Positions 45,730 to 54,539 of a stretch of 64,000 nucleotides of DNA are shown one piece after another (positions within the stretch are counted from its first letter, which is position 1; each line of letters starts with the position of its first letter). A program made the translations under genes and the position numbers. The notes beneath the pieces were generated by a model. The model did no database searches. It had not been told where the DNA came from and worked only from the letters and a program-made list of their open reading frames with translations. This DNA is from Sulfuricurvum sp. (GTDB taxonomy: Bacteria; Campylobacterota; Campylobacteria; Campylobacterales; Sulfurimonadaceae), in NCBI GenBank assembly GCA_030696775.1, contig JAUYRN010000012.1:209796-273795 (forward strand), read 5' to 3'.

Positions 45730-47329
45730 TCAGTACCGTTTTTTGAATATATTCTATCAACTTTCATTAGGGATGAAGACTAGGATATTGATCACTGTTA
45801 CAGCTTTAGGTATTCTTACCATAGGATTCATCGCGACATTAACGCTTTATGGAATGAAAAATAGCTTTGATAACTCTTTTCACCTGCGTACCCTCTCAAT
45901 CGCACGTCTACAAACGATCAAAGATGTCCATACCCTCAATATTCTCAATACCTACCGCGATATCATCGATAATCATACGGATGTCGAAAAAACGTATGAA
46001 GTCCTCGATATTCTCAAAAAAAATCTCGATTTACGCTGGAAAGAATACTCCGTATCACGACACGATCTTCAAAGCAATTTTTTTGACACGATGAATGAAA
46101 CAATACTCTCGACATTCATTTCACCGATTCCAAACACTGTCATGATCGGTGAAGATGAAATCTATACAAAAGCAAACCTAAATATCCATCGTCTCTTTGA
46201 AACTGTCGACATGATAACAGCACTCTATAAAAACCACAAGCGTGCTCAAGCCGATACCATGGTCAAAAATGATCTATACCCGATTTTAGATACTACTAAT
46301 ATTTATTTAGAACAATTAACCTCTTATCATTTGCAATGCTCCCTTTATGAAAAAGAAAAAACAGATCGACTATTTGGTGCCACTTCGTGGGTTATATTTG
46401 TTATGATCTTCGTAGTGCTCGGCTTTTCTGTCTTTTTGGCATATTTTATATTAGAACATATTAAAACGCTTCATCAATTATTAGAAGACCGAGTGCGTGA
46501 AAAAACGAAAGAACTCGTTGATCTAAACACCTCTCTCGAACTTCGTATTACCCATGAAATCCGTCAAAGCAGACTTAAAGATGAAATGCTTCATCAGCAA
46601 GCTAAACTTGCCTCTATGGGTGAGATGATTTCAAACATTGCACACCAATGGCGACAGCCTCTAAATACTCTTGCAATCCTCATCCAAACCTTTCGGCTCA
46701 AAAGTCGTAGTAACAAATTGACCCCTGAATTTATCGATGCTCAAGTTACGGAAGGGCTTCAAATTGCAACCGCTATGTCTGATACCATCGAAAGTTTTCA
46801 AAACTACTTTAAGCCGAATAAAACCAAGACAATATTTCCACTACTTGAGACCATTCGCCATGCGGTTAATTTAATTGAGGGAATTTTGCATCATGCCAAT
46901 ATTGATGTAGAGATCAATATAAAAAAAGAAATTATGATTTCAGGCTATCCAAATGATTTTGCCCAAATTATTATCAATCTTCTTAATAATGCAAAAGACG
47001 CTCTGTTAAGCTCACCGAATGAATATAAAATCATCCGTATCCATATCACTCATAAAGTGAAAAAATCACTCTTAATTATCCGTATAATAGATAATGGTGG
47101 AGGTATCCAAGCCTCCGTACTTAAAAAGATATTTGAGCCATATTTCACGACAAAACATCAATCATCAGGTACAGGAATCGGTTTGTACATGACGCAAAAA
47201 ATCATTGCTGATCAATTCCACGGAACAATCAGAGCACAAAACATCAGATTGCTTTTTAATGAAATCCATTATAATTGTGCTTCTTTTAAAATAACAATAC
47301 CCCTATTTGAAGTTGAGAGCAAACTATGA
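45722..47329 (+). CDS. Membrane sensor histidine kinase
   Basis: 535 residues from the ATG at 45722; a TTG 15 bases earlier is less likely. Two membrane segments (about 22-42 and 222-245) enclose a helical periplasmic domain. A coiled-coil linker leads to the H box MGEMISNIAHQWRQPLN (phospho-His), and the ATPase domain has N box NLLNNAKDAL, G1 IIDNGGGI and G2 GTGIGLYM. It probably listens to the binding protein encoded upstream and signals to the regulator downstream (4-base overlap). Confidence 0.92.
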   Translation: MSNQYRFLNIFYQLSLGMKTRILITVTALGILTIGFIATLTLYGMKNSFDNSFHLRTLSIARLQTIKDVHTLNILNTYRDIIDNHTDVEKTYEVLDILKKNLDLRWKEYSVSRHDLQSNFFDTMNETILSTFISPIPNTVMIGEDEIYTKANLNIHRLFETVDMITALYKNHKRAQADTMVKNDLYPILDTTNIYLEQLTSYHLQCSLYEKEKTDRLFGATSWVIFVMIFVVLGFSVFLAYFILEHIKTLHQLLEDRVREKTKELVDLNTSLELRITHEIRQSRLKDEMLHQQAKLASMGEMISNIAHQWRQPLNTLAILIQTFRLKSRSNKLTPEFIDAQVTEGLQIATAMSDTIESFQNYFKPNKTKTIFPLLETIRHAVNLIEGILHHANIDVEINIKKEIMISGYPNDFAQIIINLLNNAKDALLSSPNEYKIIRIHITHKVKKSLLIIRIIDNGGGIQASVLKKIFEPYFTTKHQSSGTGIGLYMTQKIIADQFHGTIRAQNIRLLFNEIHYNCASFKITIPLFEVESKL

Positions 47330-47994
47330 ACCATAAATTAACTAAATACAGTGTTCTGATCGTCGACGATGAATTACCGATTTTAAAACAAATGTCTTTT
47401 ATTTTAGAGGACTTTGTGGCGAAAGTATATACTGCTTTAGATGGTTTAGAAGCTTTGGATATCCTCTCAAAACATAAGATTGATATCGTTGTTACCGATC
47501 TTCTTATGCCGAATATGCATGGTATTACTTTGATTTCCGAAATAAAGAAACGTAATATTCCTTTAGCAGCCATTATCATTACAACAGCCCATTCTGAAAC
47601 AAACTATCTTCTTGATGCCATCAAACTGCGTGTTGATGGCTATCTTCTCAAACCTATCATTGCCGATGAGCTCTTAGAACTTATTGAAAAATCAATTGCC
47701 CTAAAAGCAAAAGAAGATGAATTATGGCTAAAAGACCGTATGCTTGAGGGAATCAGTAGCTTTGTAGGTGGGAAAAAAATAGAAATCATTCGATATCTTT
47801 TCGAACACGTTGACGCTGAAAGCGTCTTTTATGGCTCGTATGAAGATATTATGGGAGTACTAAACGTCAGTAAACCAACGGTCGTTTCAACATTTAAACA
47901 GTTGATCGACGTTGGTATCGTCACTAAGCTCAAAAATAAAATCTATCGCGTTAATGCCTCATCAAACAAAGAAAAAAGCATGGTTGAATCTTAA
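47326..47994 (+). CDS. Response regulator with a RepL-like winged-helix output
   Basis: 222 residues. The receiver domain has acidic pocket VDDE, phospho-acceptor VVTDLLMP (Asp about 56), TTAH and YLLKP. The C-terminal ~75 residues (IEIIRYLFEHVDAESVFYGS, YEDIMGVLNVSKPTVVSTFK, KNKIYRVN) resemble the winged helix of plasmid RepL and not OmpR, NarL or Fis-type outputs. It likely controls the convergent molybdoenzyme operon or the Sec genes. Confidence 0.85.
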   Translation: MNHKLTKYSVLIVDDELPILKQMSFILEDFVAKVYTALDGLEALDILSKHKIDIVVTDLLMPNMHGITLISEIKKRNIPLAAIIITTAHSETNYLLDAIKLRVDGYLLKPIIADELLELIEKSIALKAKEDELWLKDRMLEGISSFVGGKKIEIIRYLFEHVDAESVFYGSYEDIMGVLNVSKPTVVSTFKQLIDVGIVTKLKNKIYRVNASSNKEKSMVES

Positions 47995-48029
47995 ACTAGA
48001 TTCAATTTTAAGATTTTTAGAATCAATTT

Positions 48030-50576
48030 CTACGTTTTAATTTTCTTAATCGAACACACAGTGTCATTCCAAGCCTGCATTCCGACTAATGGTGAGGGAT
48101 TAATCGGTATGACACTATTGGGATTTACTCCATTTCCTGTACCGCCAAGTCGTTTGTCCCACCATATATTCCGCTTGAAATCGACATTATCGTTTGAATT
48201 AAAAGCAGGTATGTTTTGTTTCTTTCCATTTCTAGCACAGGGAATTCTACCTCCGAAATTCATTCCAAGCGAATTGCTGACAGCGATCACTCTAGGATGA
48301 ATTCCCTGCGTCACAAATGCGTGAACAGACATTTTTCCTACAACTATTTTCTTCTGTGAGGCTTTGAACCCTGATTGAGGACGATAGGTTGTAATCTCGA
48401 TCATATCACCGTTTTTAATCCCGTATTTTCTTGCCGTCTGTGTATTTATCCATACTGGATTGTCATGAACAATTTCACTTAAATATTTTTGTGGAGCGGT
48501 TCGTGCCTGAGTGTGAACATTCCATTTAAATGTTGTAAGTACCAGGTCATCAGATGATATTTCTTTGAGCGATTTTGGCATCACAAAATGGGGAAATCCG
48601 TCATCTTCCAATCCCATTTTGTGTGCGGCATCTCGAACATCAGCTGAATAAATCTCAAATTTTCGAGAGGGTGTCTTAAAGCCTCGTAACAAGATGCCGT
48701 TCACCAGCTTCCCTATAGCCTCTTTTCTTCCATCTTTATAAATAAACGCAGTCTCATTTTCAATGACAATATTTTCAAAATCTTTTAGAGAGAGTTTTTT
48801 ACTATAAGGCTCATAATTTTTTGCCTTCTCATCAATCCATACTCCGTACTTTTTCATGTAATTCCATCCACTTAAACCTTCACGTTCAGGAAGAGAAGAT
48901 AACCGTCCTTTTATAAACGCTTCATAGGAATCAAATGCAAAATATTGACTTACCTTACCGCCTATTTTTTGTGCGATCTGAATCAATGAATCTCCAAAAT
49001 TCAGGCAATCATGAGTTAGTGCGACAACTGGTTGACGCAATACAAAATAGGGGATCAGCTCATTTGCATTTCGCCCTTCGATCGTATAACGTTCGAAATA
49101 TGTCGCATCCGGTAAAATCAGATCTGCATAATGAGCCATTTCCGAATAGACAACATCCGAGCAGACATGAAAGGGGATAACCGTTTCATCTTTTAGTGCA
49201 CTGACTGCTACCGTCGGACCCTCTGGCCATGTTTGAGGAGCAGAAATCGTATACGACATATAAACTTCTACCGGCTGCGTTTTATTTTTTATTTTCTCAA
49301 ATACCAGCTCGCTGACTTTCATTTTTTGCCATTTGTTGGCCAGTGGATAATCTTTCGGATCCTCCAAATCGGTCGAAAATTTTACTTTTGGCGGAATCGG
49401 TTGAAGCATCGGAAAAGAAGCATTGCCCAAACTTTTTGATCCTCCGAATGCATATCCACCTTTACGCCCGATACTTCCGACTATTGCATTCAGCATAATA
49501 ACGGCTCTATCATTGTTCAGTCCGTTTTGATGCGCCTGTGATCCGCGATTGGTAAAGGCAGCACAAGCAGGAGCATGTGATGCAAATTCTAGAGCAATAC
49601 GTTCGATATCTTTTGCTTCTAAGCCGCTTGCTTCAGCCGCAAATTTTGGAGTATACGGTGCTAAAAACAACTTAAGTTCTTCAACAGATACATTACACCA
49701 TTCACGTATAAAGGCTTCATCATAAGCTCCTTTATTCATGATAGTGTGTGCCATAGCTAATGCGATTGCCCCCTCAGATGAAGGAAAAGGGGCCAACCAT
49801 TCATCACTCTTTCCAGCTGTATTAGAAAGACGGGTATCGAATGTCACCATTTTCGCCCCATTTGCTTTTGCTTTCACAAAACGCCGTGCCATGGGAAAGC
49901 CTCCTTGATGTGCTTCCAAAAAATTGGCACCAAAATTCAAAAAATATCTACAGTACTCTGCATCCACTGTTTCCCAATCCGTATCACCGATTGAAATATA
50001 ATTTGCTGCCCGTTTATTCGATGAACAAAGGGCTCGATGGTTTAATACAACAGGAGATCCTATAGCATCCATAAAACGATTTGTAATATCATCGATACGG
50101 TTACGTCCAGCATGAAATACAACCCTTTCTGGATGCCCGCTGTCCATAGTTAGTTTAATTCTATCGGCAACCATCTGATGAGCTTCATCCATTGTAATTC
50201 TCTGCCACAAGCCATCCCCTCGTTTTCCGACACGCTTGAGGGGATAAAGAAGACGTTCAGGATAATTGATCGCGCTAACACCACCATGTGCTTTTGCGCA
50301 TAATTTTCCATTCGTATTCGGATCCAACGGATTGCCGCTTACACCAAGTACTACCCCGTTTTTGACAAGGGCAATCATTCCGCAAACCGTAGAACAGTTC
50401 AAACATACTGTTGGGATTTGTTCAATACTCTCTATATTATCCGCCAACGAGATTTGATCACATACAGGAGGTACAGATGAAGCATAAGTATCAGAAGATA
50501 ATGAAATTATGCCGCCAAGCTTTAATGCCGCCATCGATACTGCTGTTGTTTTTACAAACGTGCGTCTATTCATCAT
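48030..50576 (-). CDS. Tat-exported molybdopterin oxidoreductase, DMSO-reductase family
   Basis: 848 residues from the ATG at 50576, which overlaps the upstream stop (ATGA) after GGTGAG. Tat signal NRRTFVKTTAVSMAALKLGG. 4Fe-4S motif CLNCSTVCGM...LCAKAHGG. Cofactor-binding blocks include NFGANFLEAHQGGFPMARRF and TNRGSQAHQNGLNNDRAV. The likely metal ligand is the cysteine in NHRALCSSNKRA, as in thiosulfate/polysulfide, tetrathionate or sulfite-type enzymes, so it is not a formate dehydrogenase and not a selenoprotein. Substrate unknown. Last gene of a five-gene operon. Confidence 0.87.
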   Translation of the reverse strand: MMNRRTFVKTTAVSMAALKLGGIISLSSDTYASSVPPVCDQISLADNIESIEQIPTVCLNCSTVCGMIALVKNGVVLGVSGNPLDPNTNGKLCAKAHGGVSAINYPERLLYPLKRVGKRGDGLWQRITMDEAHQMVADRIKLTMDSGHPERVVFHAGRNRIDDITNRFMDAIGSPVVLNHRALCSSNKRAANYISIGDTDWETVDAEYCRYFLNFGANFLEAHQGGFPMARRFVKAKANGAKMVTFDTRLSNTAGKSDEWLAPFPSSEGAIALAMAHTIMNKGAYDEAFIREWCNVSVEELKLFLAPYTPKFAAEASGLEAKDIERIALEFASHAPACAAFTNRGSQAHQNGLNNDRAVIMLNAIVGSIGRKGGYAFGGSKSLGNASFPMLQPIPPKVKFSTDLEDPKDYPLANKWQKMKVSELVFEKIKNKTQPVEVYMSYTISAPQTWPEGPTVAVSALKDETVIPFHVCSDVVYSEMAHYADLILPDATYFERYTIEGRNANELIPYFVLRQPVVALTHDCLNFGDSLIQIAQKIGGKVSQYFAFDSYEAFIKGRLSSLPEREGLSGWNYMKKYGVWIDEKAKNYEPYSKKLSLKDFENIVIENETAFIYKDGRKEAIGKLVNGILLRGFKTPSRKFEIYSADVRDAAHKMGLEDDGFPHFVMPKSLKEISSDDLVLTTFKWNVHTQARTAPQKYLSEIVHDNPVWINTQTARKYGIKNGDMIEITTYRPQSGFKASQKKIVVGKMSVHAFVTQGIHPRVIAVSNSLGMNFGGRIPCARNGKKQNIPAFNSNDNVDFKRNIWWDKRLGGTGNGVNPNSVIPINPSPLVGMQAWNDTVCSIKKIKT

Positions 50577-51187
50577 GATCTCACCGCCCAAGTAAATATT
50601 TCATAATTTCTCGGAGAAAATGGGTGTCCTTTACGCAGTTTTTGCCTCATAATACTATTGGCACCAATATGCAGCGTTCTTGGTTTGTCTGTAGAAATAT
50701 TTTTAAATCCTTTCGCATTTTGAAAGCGATTCAACTCTTTCTCTTCTATGATTTGAAGCGCATCAGATACACATGTTTCCACACATGCCGGCTTCATACC
50801 AATCTCTAAACGATGGGCACATAAATTACATTTTTCCGCAATATGAGAGAGTGGATTTACGTAAATAGCTCCTATGGAACAAGCTTTTATGCATTCTCCA
50901 CAGCCATTACAACGTGCAGAATCCACCATAACTATTCCGCTACGATCCACAATTGCATTTTGTGGACACGCAAGGATACATGCAGCATCTTCACATTGAC
51001 GGCACATAATCGGTAAAAATTCGCGTTTAACTTTGGGATAATTTCCGGTATCCATATAAAGAGTCATCGTTCGAAAGAAGCCTAAAGGAGCATCAAATTC
51101 TTGCTTACAGGCAACCTCACACGCATGACAACCGATACATCTTTCGACATCAATAATCATTCTGTATTTTTTAATAATATCACTCAT
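50573..51187 (-). CDS. Four-cluster iron-sulfur subunit of the molybdopterin oxidoreductase
   Basis: 204 residues of the DmsB/PsrB/TtrB type with four cysteine groups: CIGCHACEVACKQEF, CRQCEDAACILACP, CNGCGECIKACSIGAI and CNLCAHRL...CVETCVSDAL. It passes electrons to or from the molybdenum subunit encoded next (4-base overlap). There is no membrane subunit gene in the operon, so the quinone link is missing or supplied elsewhere. Confidence 0.9.
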   Translation of the reverse strand: MSDIIKKYRMIIDVERCIGCHACEVACKQEFDAPLGFFRTMTLYMDTGNYPKVKREFLPIMCRQCEDAACILACPQNAIVDRSGIVMVDSARCNGCGECIKACSIGAIYVNPLSHIAEKCNLCAHRLEIGMKPACVETCVSDALQIIEEKELNRFQNAKGFKNISTDKPRTLHIGANSIMRQKLRKGHPFSPRNYEIFTWAVRS

Positions 51188-51226
51188 TTACTACCTTATC
51201 ATACTCGTTCATAAAGCTTTTAAAAT

Positions 51227-52033
51227 CTAAAAAAGATTTAACCACTCCATCGCTTTTTCCAGTTCATCATACCCGTTTAATTCCTCATTCCCCGTTTTTA
51301 CCCACGTTGAAAGTGCTTCCATCTCCATCATTTTAGTGATATCACTGCGCTTAGTGTCCATCCCAATCATAAACTCAACAAATTCATTGACGTAAGATGC
51401 GTTAGGGGTAACATTCGTAAAATTGCAATGTGAATAACCGCTACTTTTATAAAACGGTCTAAAAGACGAACCTGCCAGCCCAAGTTCAATCATACGCATC
51501 CATGTCGATGTTGCCAATGCTATTGCATCGTATTCTTTATTTTTTAATTTTTCAAGAATTTCATATTCACTGCGCCCGGTATCGCCGTGTTTTCCTAAGT
51601 CACTGTCTACGCGGTTCATCGTGTAATCACGATTTGGTTCAAGCCCTTCTTTTTTTAGATAGTAAGCTGGAAGTATAAATGCCTGTGCCGAATCAAAGCT
51701 CCCAAAACCGATACGCTTATTTTTTATATCTTCAAGTGTATGAATATTTGAATCCTCATGCGCTATAAACATCGACGTAAAATTAATATCGGTATCACGC
51801 ATCAAAAGTGCCTCGGCAAAAGGAGCACTTTTTTTTGTTCGAATCCATGCCACATTCGTATTCCAGGCTAAATCTACTTTTTTATTCAACAGCGCTTGTA
51901 CCTGTGTCTCATAATTTGAGAACAATACATAATCAAGATCAAATTTTTTCTCTTTAGCATAATCACGAATGATTTCCCAAATGAGAACAACTTTTGGGTC
52001 ATACGCGACCACACCTACCATTAATGATGCCAT
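51227..52033 (-). CDS. PhnD/SsuA-fold substrate-binding protein without signal peptide
   Basis: 268 residues. The type-2 binding fold is clear: LMVGVVAYDPKVVLIWEIIR at the start, NKKVDLAWNTNVAWI, IKNKRIGFGSFDSAQAFILP, and YDAIALATSTWMRMIELG, as in PhnD. The protein starts directly with the first strand after AAGGAATTCAC-ATG, so it has no export signal and should be cytoplasmic, where it cannot serve an ABC transporter. It may bind or deliver a substrate for the enzymes of the operon. Function unknown. Confidence 0.75.
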   Translation of the reverse strand: MASLMVGVVAYDPKVVLIWEIIRDYAKEKKFDLDYVLFSNYETQVQALLNKKVDLAWNTNVAWIRTKKSAPFAEALLMRDTDINFTSMFIAHEDSNIHTLEDIKNKRIGFGSFDSAQAFILPAYYLKKEGLEPNRDYTMNRVDSDLGKHGDTGRSEYEILEKLKNKEYDAIALATSTWMRMIELGLAGSSFRPFYKSSGYSHCNFTNVTPNASYVNEFVEFMIGMDTKRSDITKMMEMEALSTWVKTGNEELNGYDELEKAMEWLNLF

Positions 52034-52048
52034 GTGAATTCCTTTATA

Positions 52049-53173
52049 TTAGGGTATTTGTTGTCCGGTTAACGCTTTACCTAGCCATATGCTCAAAACA
52101 TCCGTTGAGGGAGCCATGATCCCTGCAGCATAGGCATCTCTCAAATAGCGTTCAAGTGGAAGACGTTTACTATATGCATGCCCTCCTCCGATTTTCATCG
52201 CTCGACTACACACATCAATTACATTCGTACTTGACTCTAATCGCGCTGATATTATCAGAGCTAAAGCATCACTTCGCCCCTCCAATGCTGCATGAGCTGC
52301 CATTAATGTTAAGGCTTTGGATGCACATGACGAGGTATACAGTTCTGCAATATGAAGTTGAACAGTTTCGATTTGTGAAAGGTTCGATCCATCAGTATAA
52401 GCGCGTGACACTGCATGTTCAATCACACATGTGCTTGCGGCAAGAGATAGCCCAGAATAGACCGATGCAAGACCCAAAATAAAGAAAGGTGCAACTACAC
52501 TAAAGACTATTCCGACACCATCACCATGAGCGCCTATAAGATGTTCGTTGGAGACTGAAACATTCTCATAATAAACAGGGACACTGGCATTCCCTCTCAT
52601 CCCTAAACCATCCCATGCCACATCATCATGGCGCAGACCTTCCATATTTTTGGGTGTTGAAAAAACACTCAGCCCTTCTCCTTCCGGATTGGCTGCTAAT
52701 ACGAGATAATAATCAGCGTGATGTGCCGAGGTCACAAAACTTTTTTTTCCATTTAAACGATATCCCTCAGCCATTTTTTCCGCTTTGATCTCAGGATTGT
52801 AAAAATGGGTTCCCGTACCGGTCTCACTAAATGCAAGAGCTAACGCAATCTCACCCGCAGCTATTTTTGGTAAATAAAATGCTTTTTGTTCCTGTGTTCC
52901 AAAAGCAACGATCGACATTGTTGCAACATTGTGCATCATATAGCATAATGCAGTAGTAGCACATACACTACCTAACGCCATGCAAGTTTCAACATGATCA
53001 ACGATACTTCCCTCACGTCCTCCATATTCTTTAGGTACGAGTAAACTAGTATGCCCCTCTTTTTTGAGTGCATCATAAGCTTCTTTAGGAAAGACTCCAT
53101 CACGATCCGCTTGTACCGTATAGGGTGCGACATGACATTGTGCAAACGCCCTCACTTCTTCAAATAAACTCAT
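52049..53173 (-). CDS. Acyl-CoA dehydrogenase-family flavoprotein
   Basis: 374 residues with the acyl-CoA dehydrogenase fold: N-terminal helical domain (YGGREGSIVDHVETCMALGS), the FAD-binding middle (LALAFSETGTGTHF, NGKKSFVTSAHHADYYLVLA), and a C-terminal helical domain ending GGHAYSKRLPLERYLRDAYA. The catalytic base position is not obvious. Relatives include true dehydrogenases and group-D flavin monooxygenases such as DszC/SfnB. Company of a diiron protein and a molybdoenzyme favours a redox or oxygenase role over fatty-acid oxidation. Confidence 0.83.
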   Translation of the reverse strand: MSLFEEVRAFAQCHVAPYTVQADRDGVFPKEAYDALKKEGHTSLLVPKEYGGREGSIVDHVETCMALGSVCATTALCYMMHNVATMSIVAFGTQEQKAFYLPKIAAGEIALALAFSETGTGTHFYNPEIKAEKMAEGYRLNGKKSFVTSAHHADYYLVLAANPEGEGLSVFSTPKNMEGLRHDDVAWDGLGMRGNASVPVYYENVSVSNEHLIGAHGDGVGIVFSVVAPFFILGLASVYSGLSLAASTCVIEHAVSRAYTDGSNLSQIETVQLHIAELYTSSCASKALTLMAAHAALEGRSDALALIISARLESSTNVIDVCSRAMKIGGGHAYSKRLPLERYLRDAYAAGIMAPSTDVLSIWLGKALTGQQIP

Positions 53174-53184
53174 TACTGTGATCC

Positions 53185-54411
53185 TTACATAAAATTTGCT
53201 GTGTGAGACATGGAAATCTCTTTAGCCGTTTCTTCATCAAAACCGCACTCAATCATTCGACGTATTCGATTTTCTCCCATCCTTTTTTTAAGTTGTTGTA
53301 CCCTTTCATATCCGAGTTCATATCCTTCTTCATCACTTCCTCCTGCGAGAATCGCCAAGGATGAAAGTAACAGTTCATTTTCTTGATTCATCTCATCCAA
53401 ATAAGCTTTTCGACTCTCAACCGCATCTTTGAGATAATCCATTCTTTTGGGATTGGCTTGGATTAATGCTTTAACGTGAACCAGCCCATAATTAACATGA
53501 CGTTGTTCATCTTTCTTGGCAAGGGTGACTATTTTTTTTGTAACCGGATCAGGGGCATATTTGATTAAAAAGTCTAGTAAGTCTAAAAAAGTTCCCTCTC
53601 CTAGTACATGAAGCAAAAAAGAAGTTTTAAAATAGTCTTTTTCAATAAAGAGTGAATAAAGTGATCGTTGTGTTGCGGTTGTAGAATATTGTAATCCAAT
53701 TTTTTTTGCATTGGCACGGCGAGAGAAGACTTCAATATGACGTGTTTCATCATAGATTATTGTCCCTAAGAACATTACAAGTTCCATATAATAGGGAGAT
53801 ATTTTTGATAAAAACTTACCAGGTATATACAAAGCTGAAAACTCATTTTCAGCCAAATATGTCATTACTTGAGCAATTGCAGTTTCAATGTCAGGTGGCA
53901 AATCAGGAATAGCATCCCACTCGATATCAGTATCGGCACTCCATTGATTCTGTTTGGCCTCTTCATAAAGACGTGTAACATTTTTAGCCCAGAGAGACTC
54001 TTTTTCAGTTAGTTCAAAAGGGTATAGAGGAGAAGATTGTTCGATATGTACACCGCGAGGCATTAACCCGAAAAGTTTCGGTGCAGTATCTAAAAGTGGT
54101 TCAGTTTTGTTTAAACCGTCGTACCCTTGTTCTTCTGAAAGAATATGCGATTCATAATCTTTTTGTACTAGATAAGAATATCCATTTAAATCTGATGAAG
54201 TTGCAACCGGAGAGCATCGGTTTACTTGAATCCAACCTTCAAATTCAAAAGAAACTGAACGATGAACAACAGTAACCTTAAAGGTATCGCCCTTGCGAAG
54301 AGTGGGTAAAAGTGCATTTAGGCGTAATAGCCAGGCCTGTGTAAGAGTGGCTGAACGAATCATAAAACTAGCTACAGAATCGTTTAGTAAAAAGAGGTCG
54401 TGTCGTTCCAT
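53185..54411 (-). CDS. Ferritin-like diiron protein (R2-like)
   Basis: 408 residues from the ATG at 54411, preceded by GGAG at 6 bases; an upstream ATG at 54450 lacks one. Residues about 175-350 form a four-helix diiron bundle with ligand motifs ENEFSAL, DETRHIEVF, GEGTFLDLL and DEQRHVNYG, the E/ExxH pair of R2-like oxygenases and N-oxygenases. The first ~165 residues form an unrecognised domain. It heads the operon that ends in the molybdoenzyme. Expected to activate O2 or to act as an oxidase; substrate unknown. Confidence 0.78.
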   Translation of the reverse strand: MERHDLFLLNDSVASFMIRSATLTQAWLLRLNALLPTLRKGDTFKVTVVHRSVSFEFEGWIQVNRCSPVATSSDLNGYSYLVQKDYESHILSEEQGYDGLNKTEPLLDTAPKLFGLMPRGVHIEQSSPLYPFELTEKESLWAKNVTRLYEEAKQNQWSADTDIEWDAIPDLPPDIETAIAQVMTYLAENEFSALYIPGKFLSKISPYYMELVMFLGTIIYDETRHIEVFSRRANAKKIGLQYSTTATQRSLYSLFIEKDYFKTSFLLHVLGEGTFLDLLDFLIKYAPDPVTKKIVTLAKKDEQRHVNYGLVHVKALIQANPKRMDYLKDAVESRKAYLDEMNQENELLLSSLAILAGGSDEEGYELGYERVQQLKKRMGENRIRRMIECGFDEETAKEISMSHTANFM

Positions 54412-54499
54412 ATGAGTCTCCGGGTGAGGCAGGAACATCAGCATAATCAAAGAAACGGCTGTTGTTTGTCTAACCCGTAGACCTTAGATCGCCTTATTA

Positions 54500-54520
54500 A
54501 AGTAAAAAATATTTTAACCT
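54500..54520. promoter_or_regulatory. Palindromic operator candidate upstream of the diiron operon
   Basis: AAGTAAAAA-ATA-TTTTAACCT: one arm is of the selD type (AAGTAAAA) and the other equals the selA/tRNA-Sec type (TTTTAACCT). It lies 89 bases upstream of the diiron gene start and just past the selD stop. Confidence 0.4.
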
Positions 54521-54539
54521 TTTAAATTTAAATTTTAGC

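Noticed and set aside
48030..50576. Second possible selenoprotein or second formate dehydrogenase
   Set aside because: The metal-ligand position reads cysteine (ALCSSN), there is no in-frame TGA, and the R-I-Sec/Cys-H motif of formate dehydrogenases is absent.
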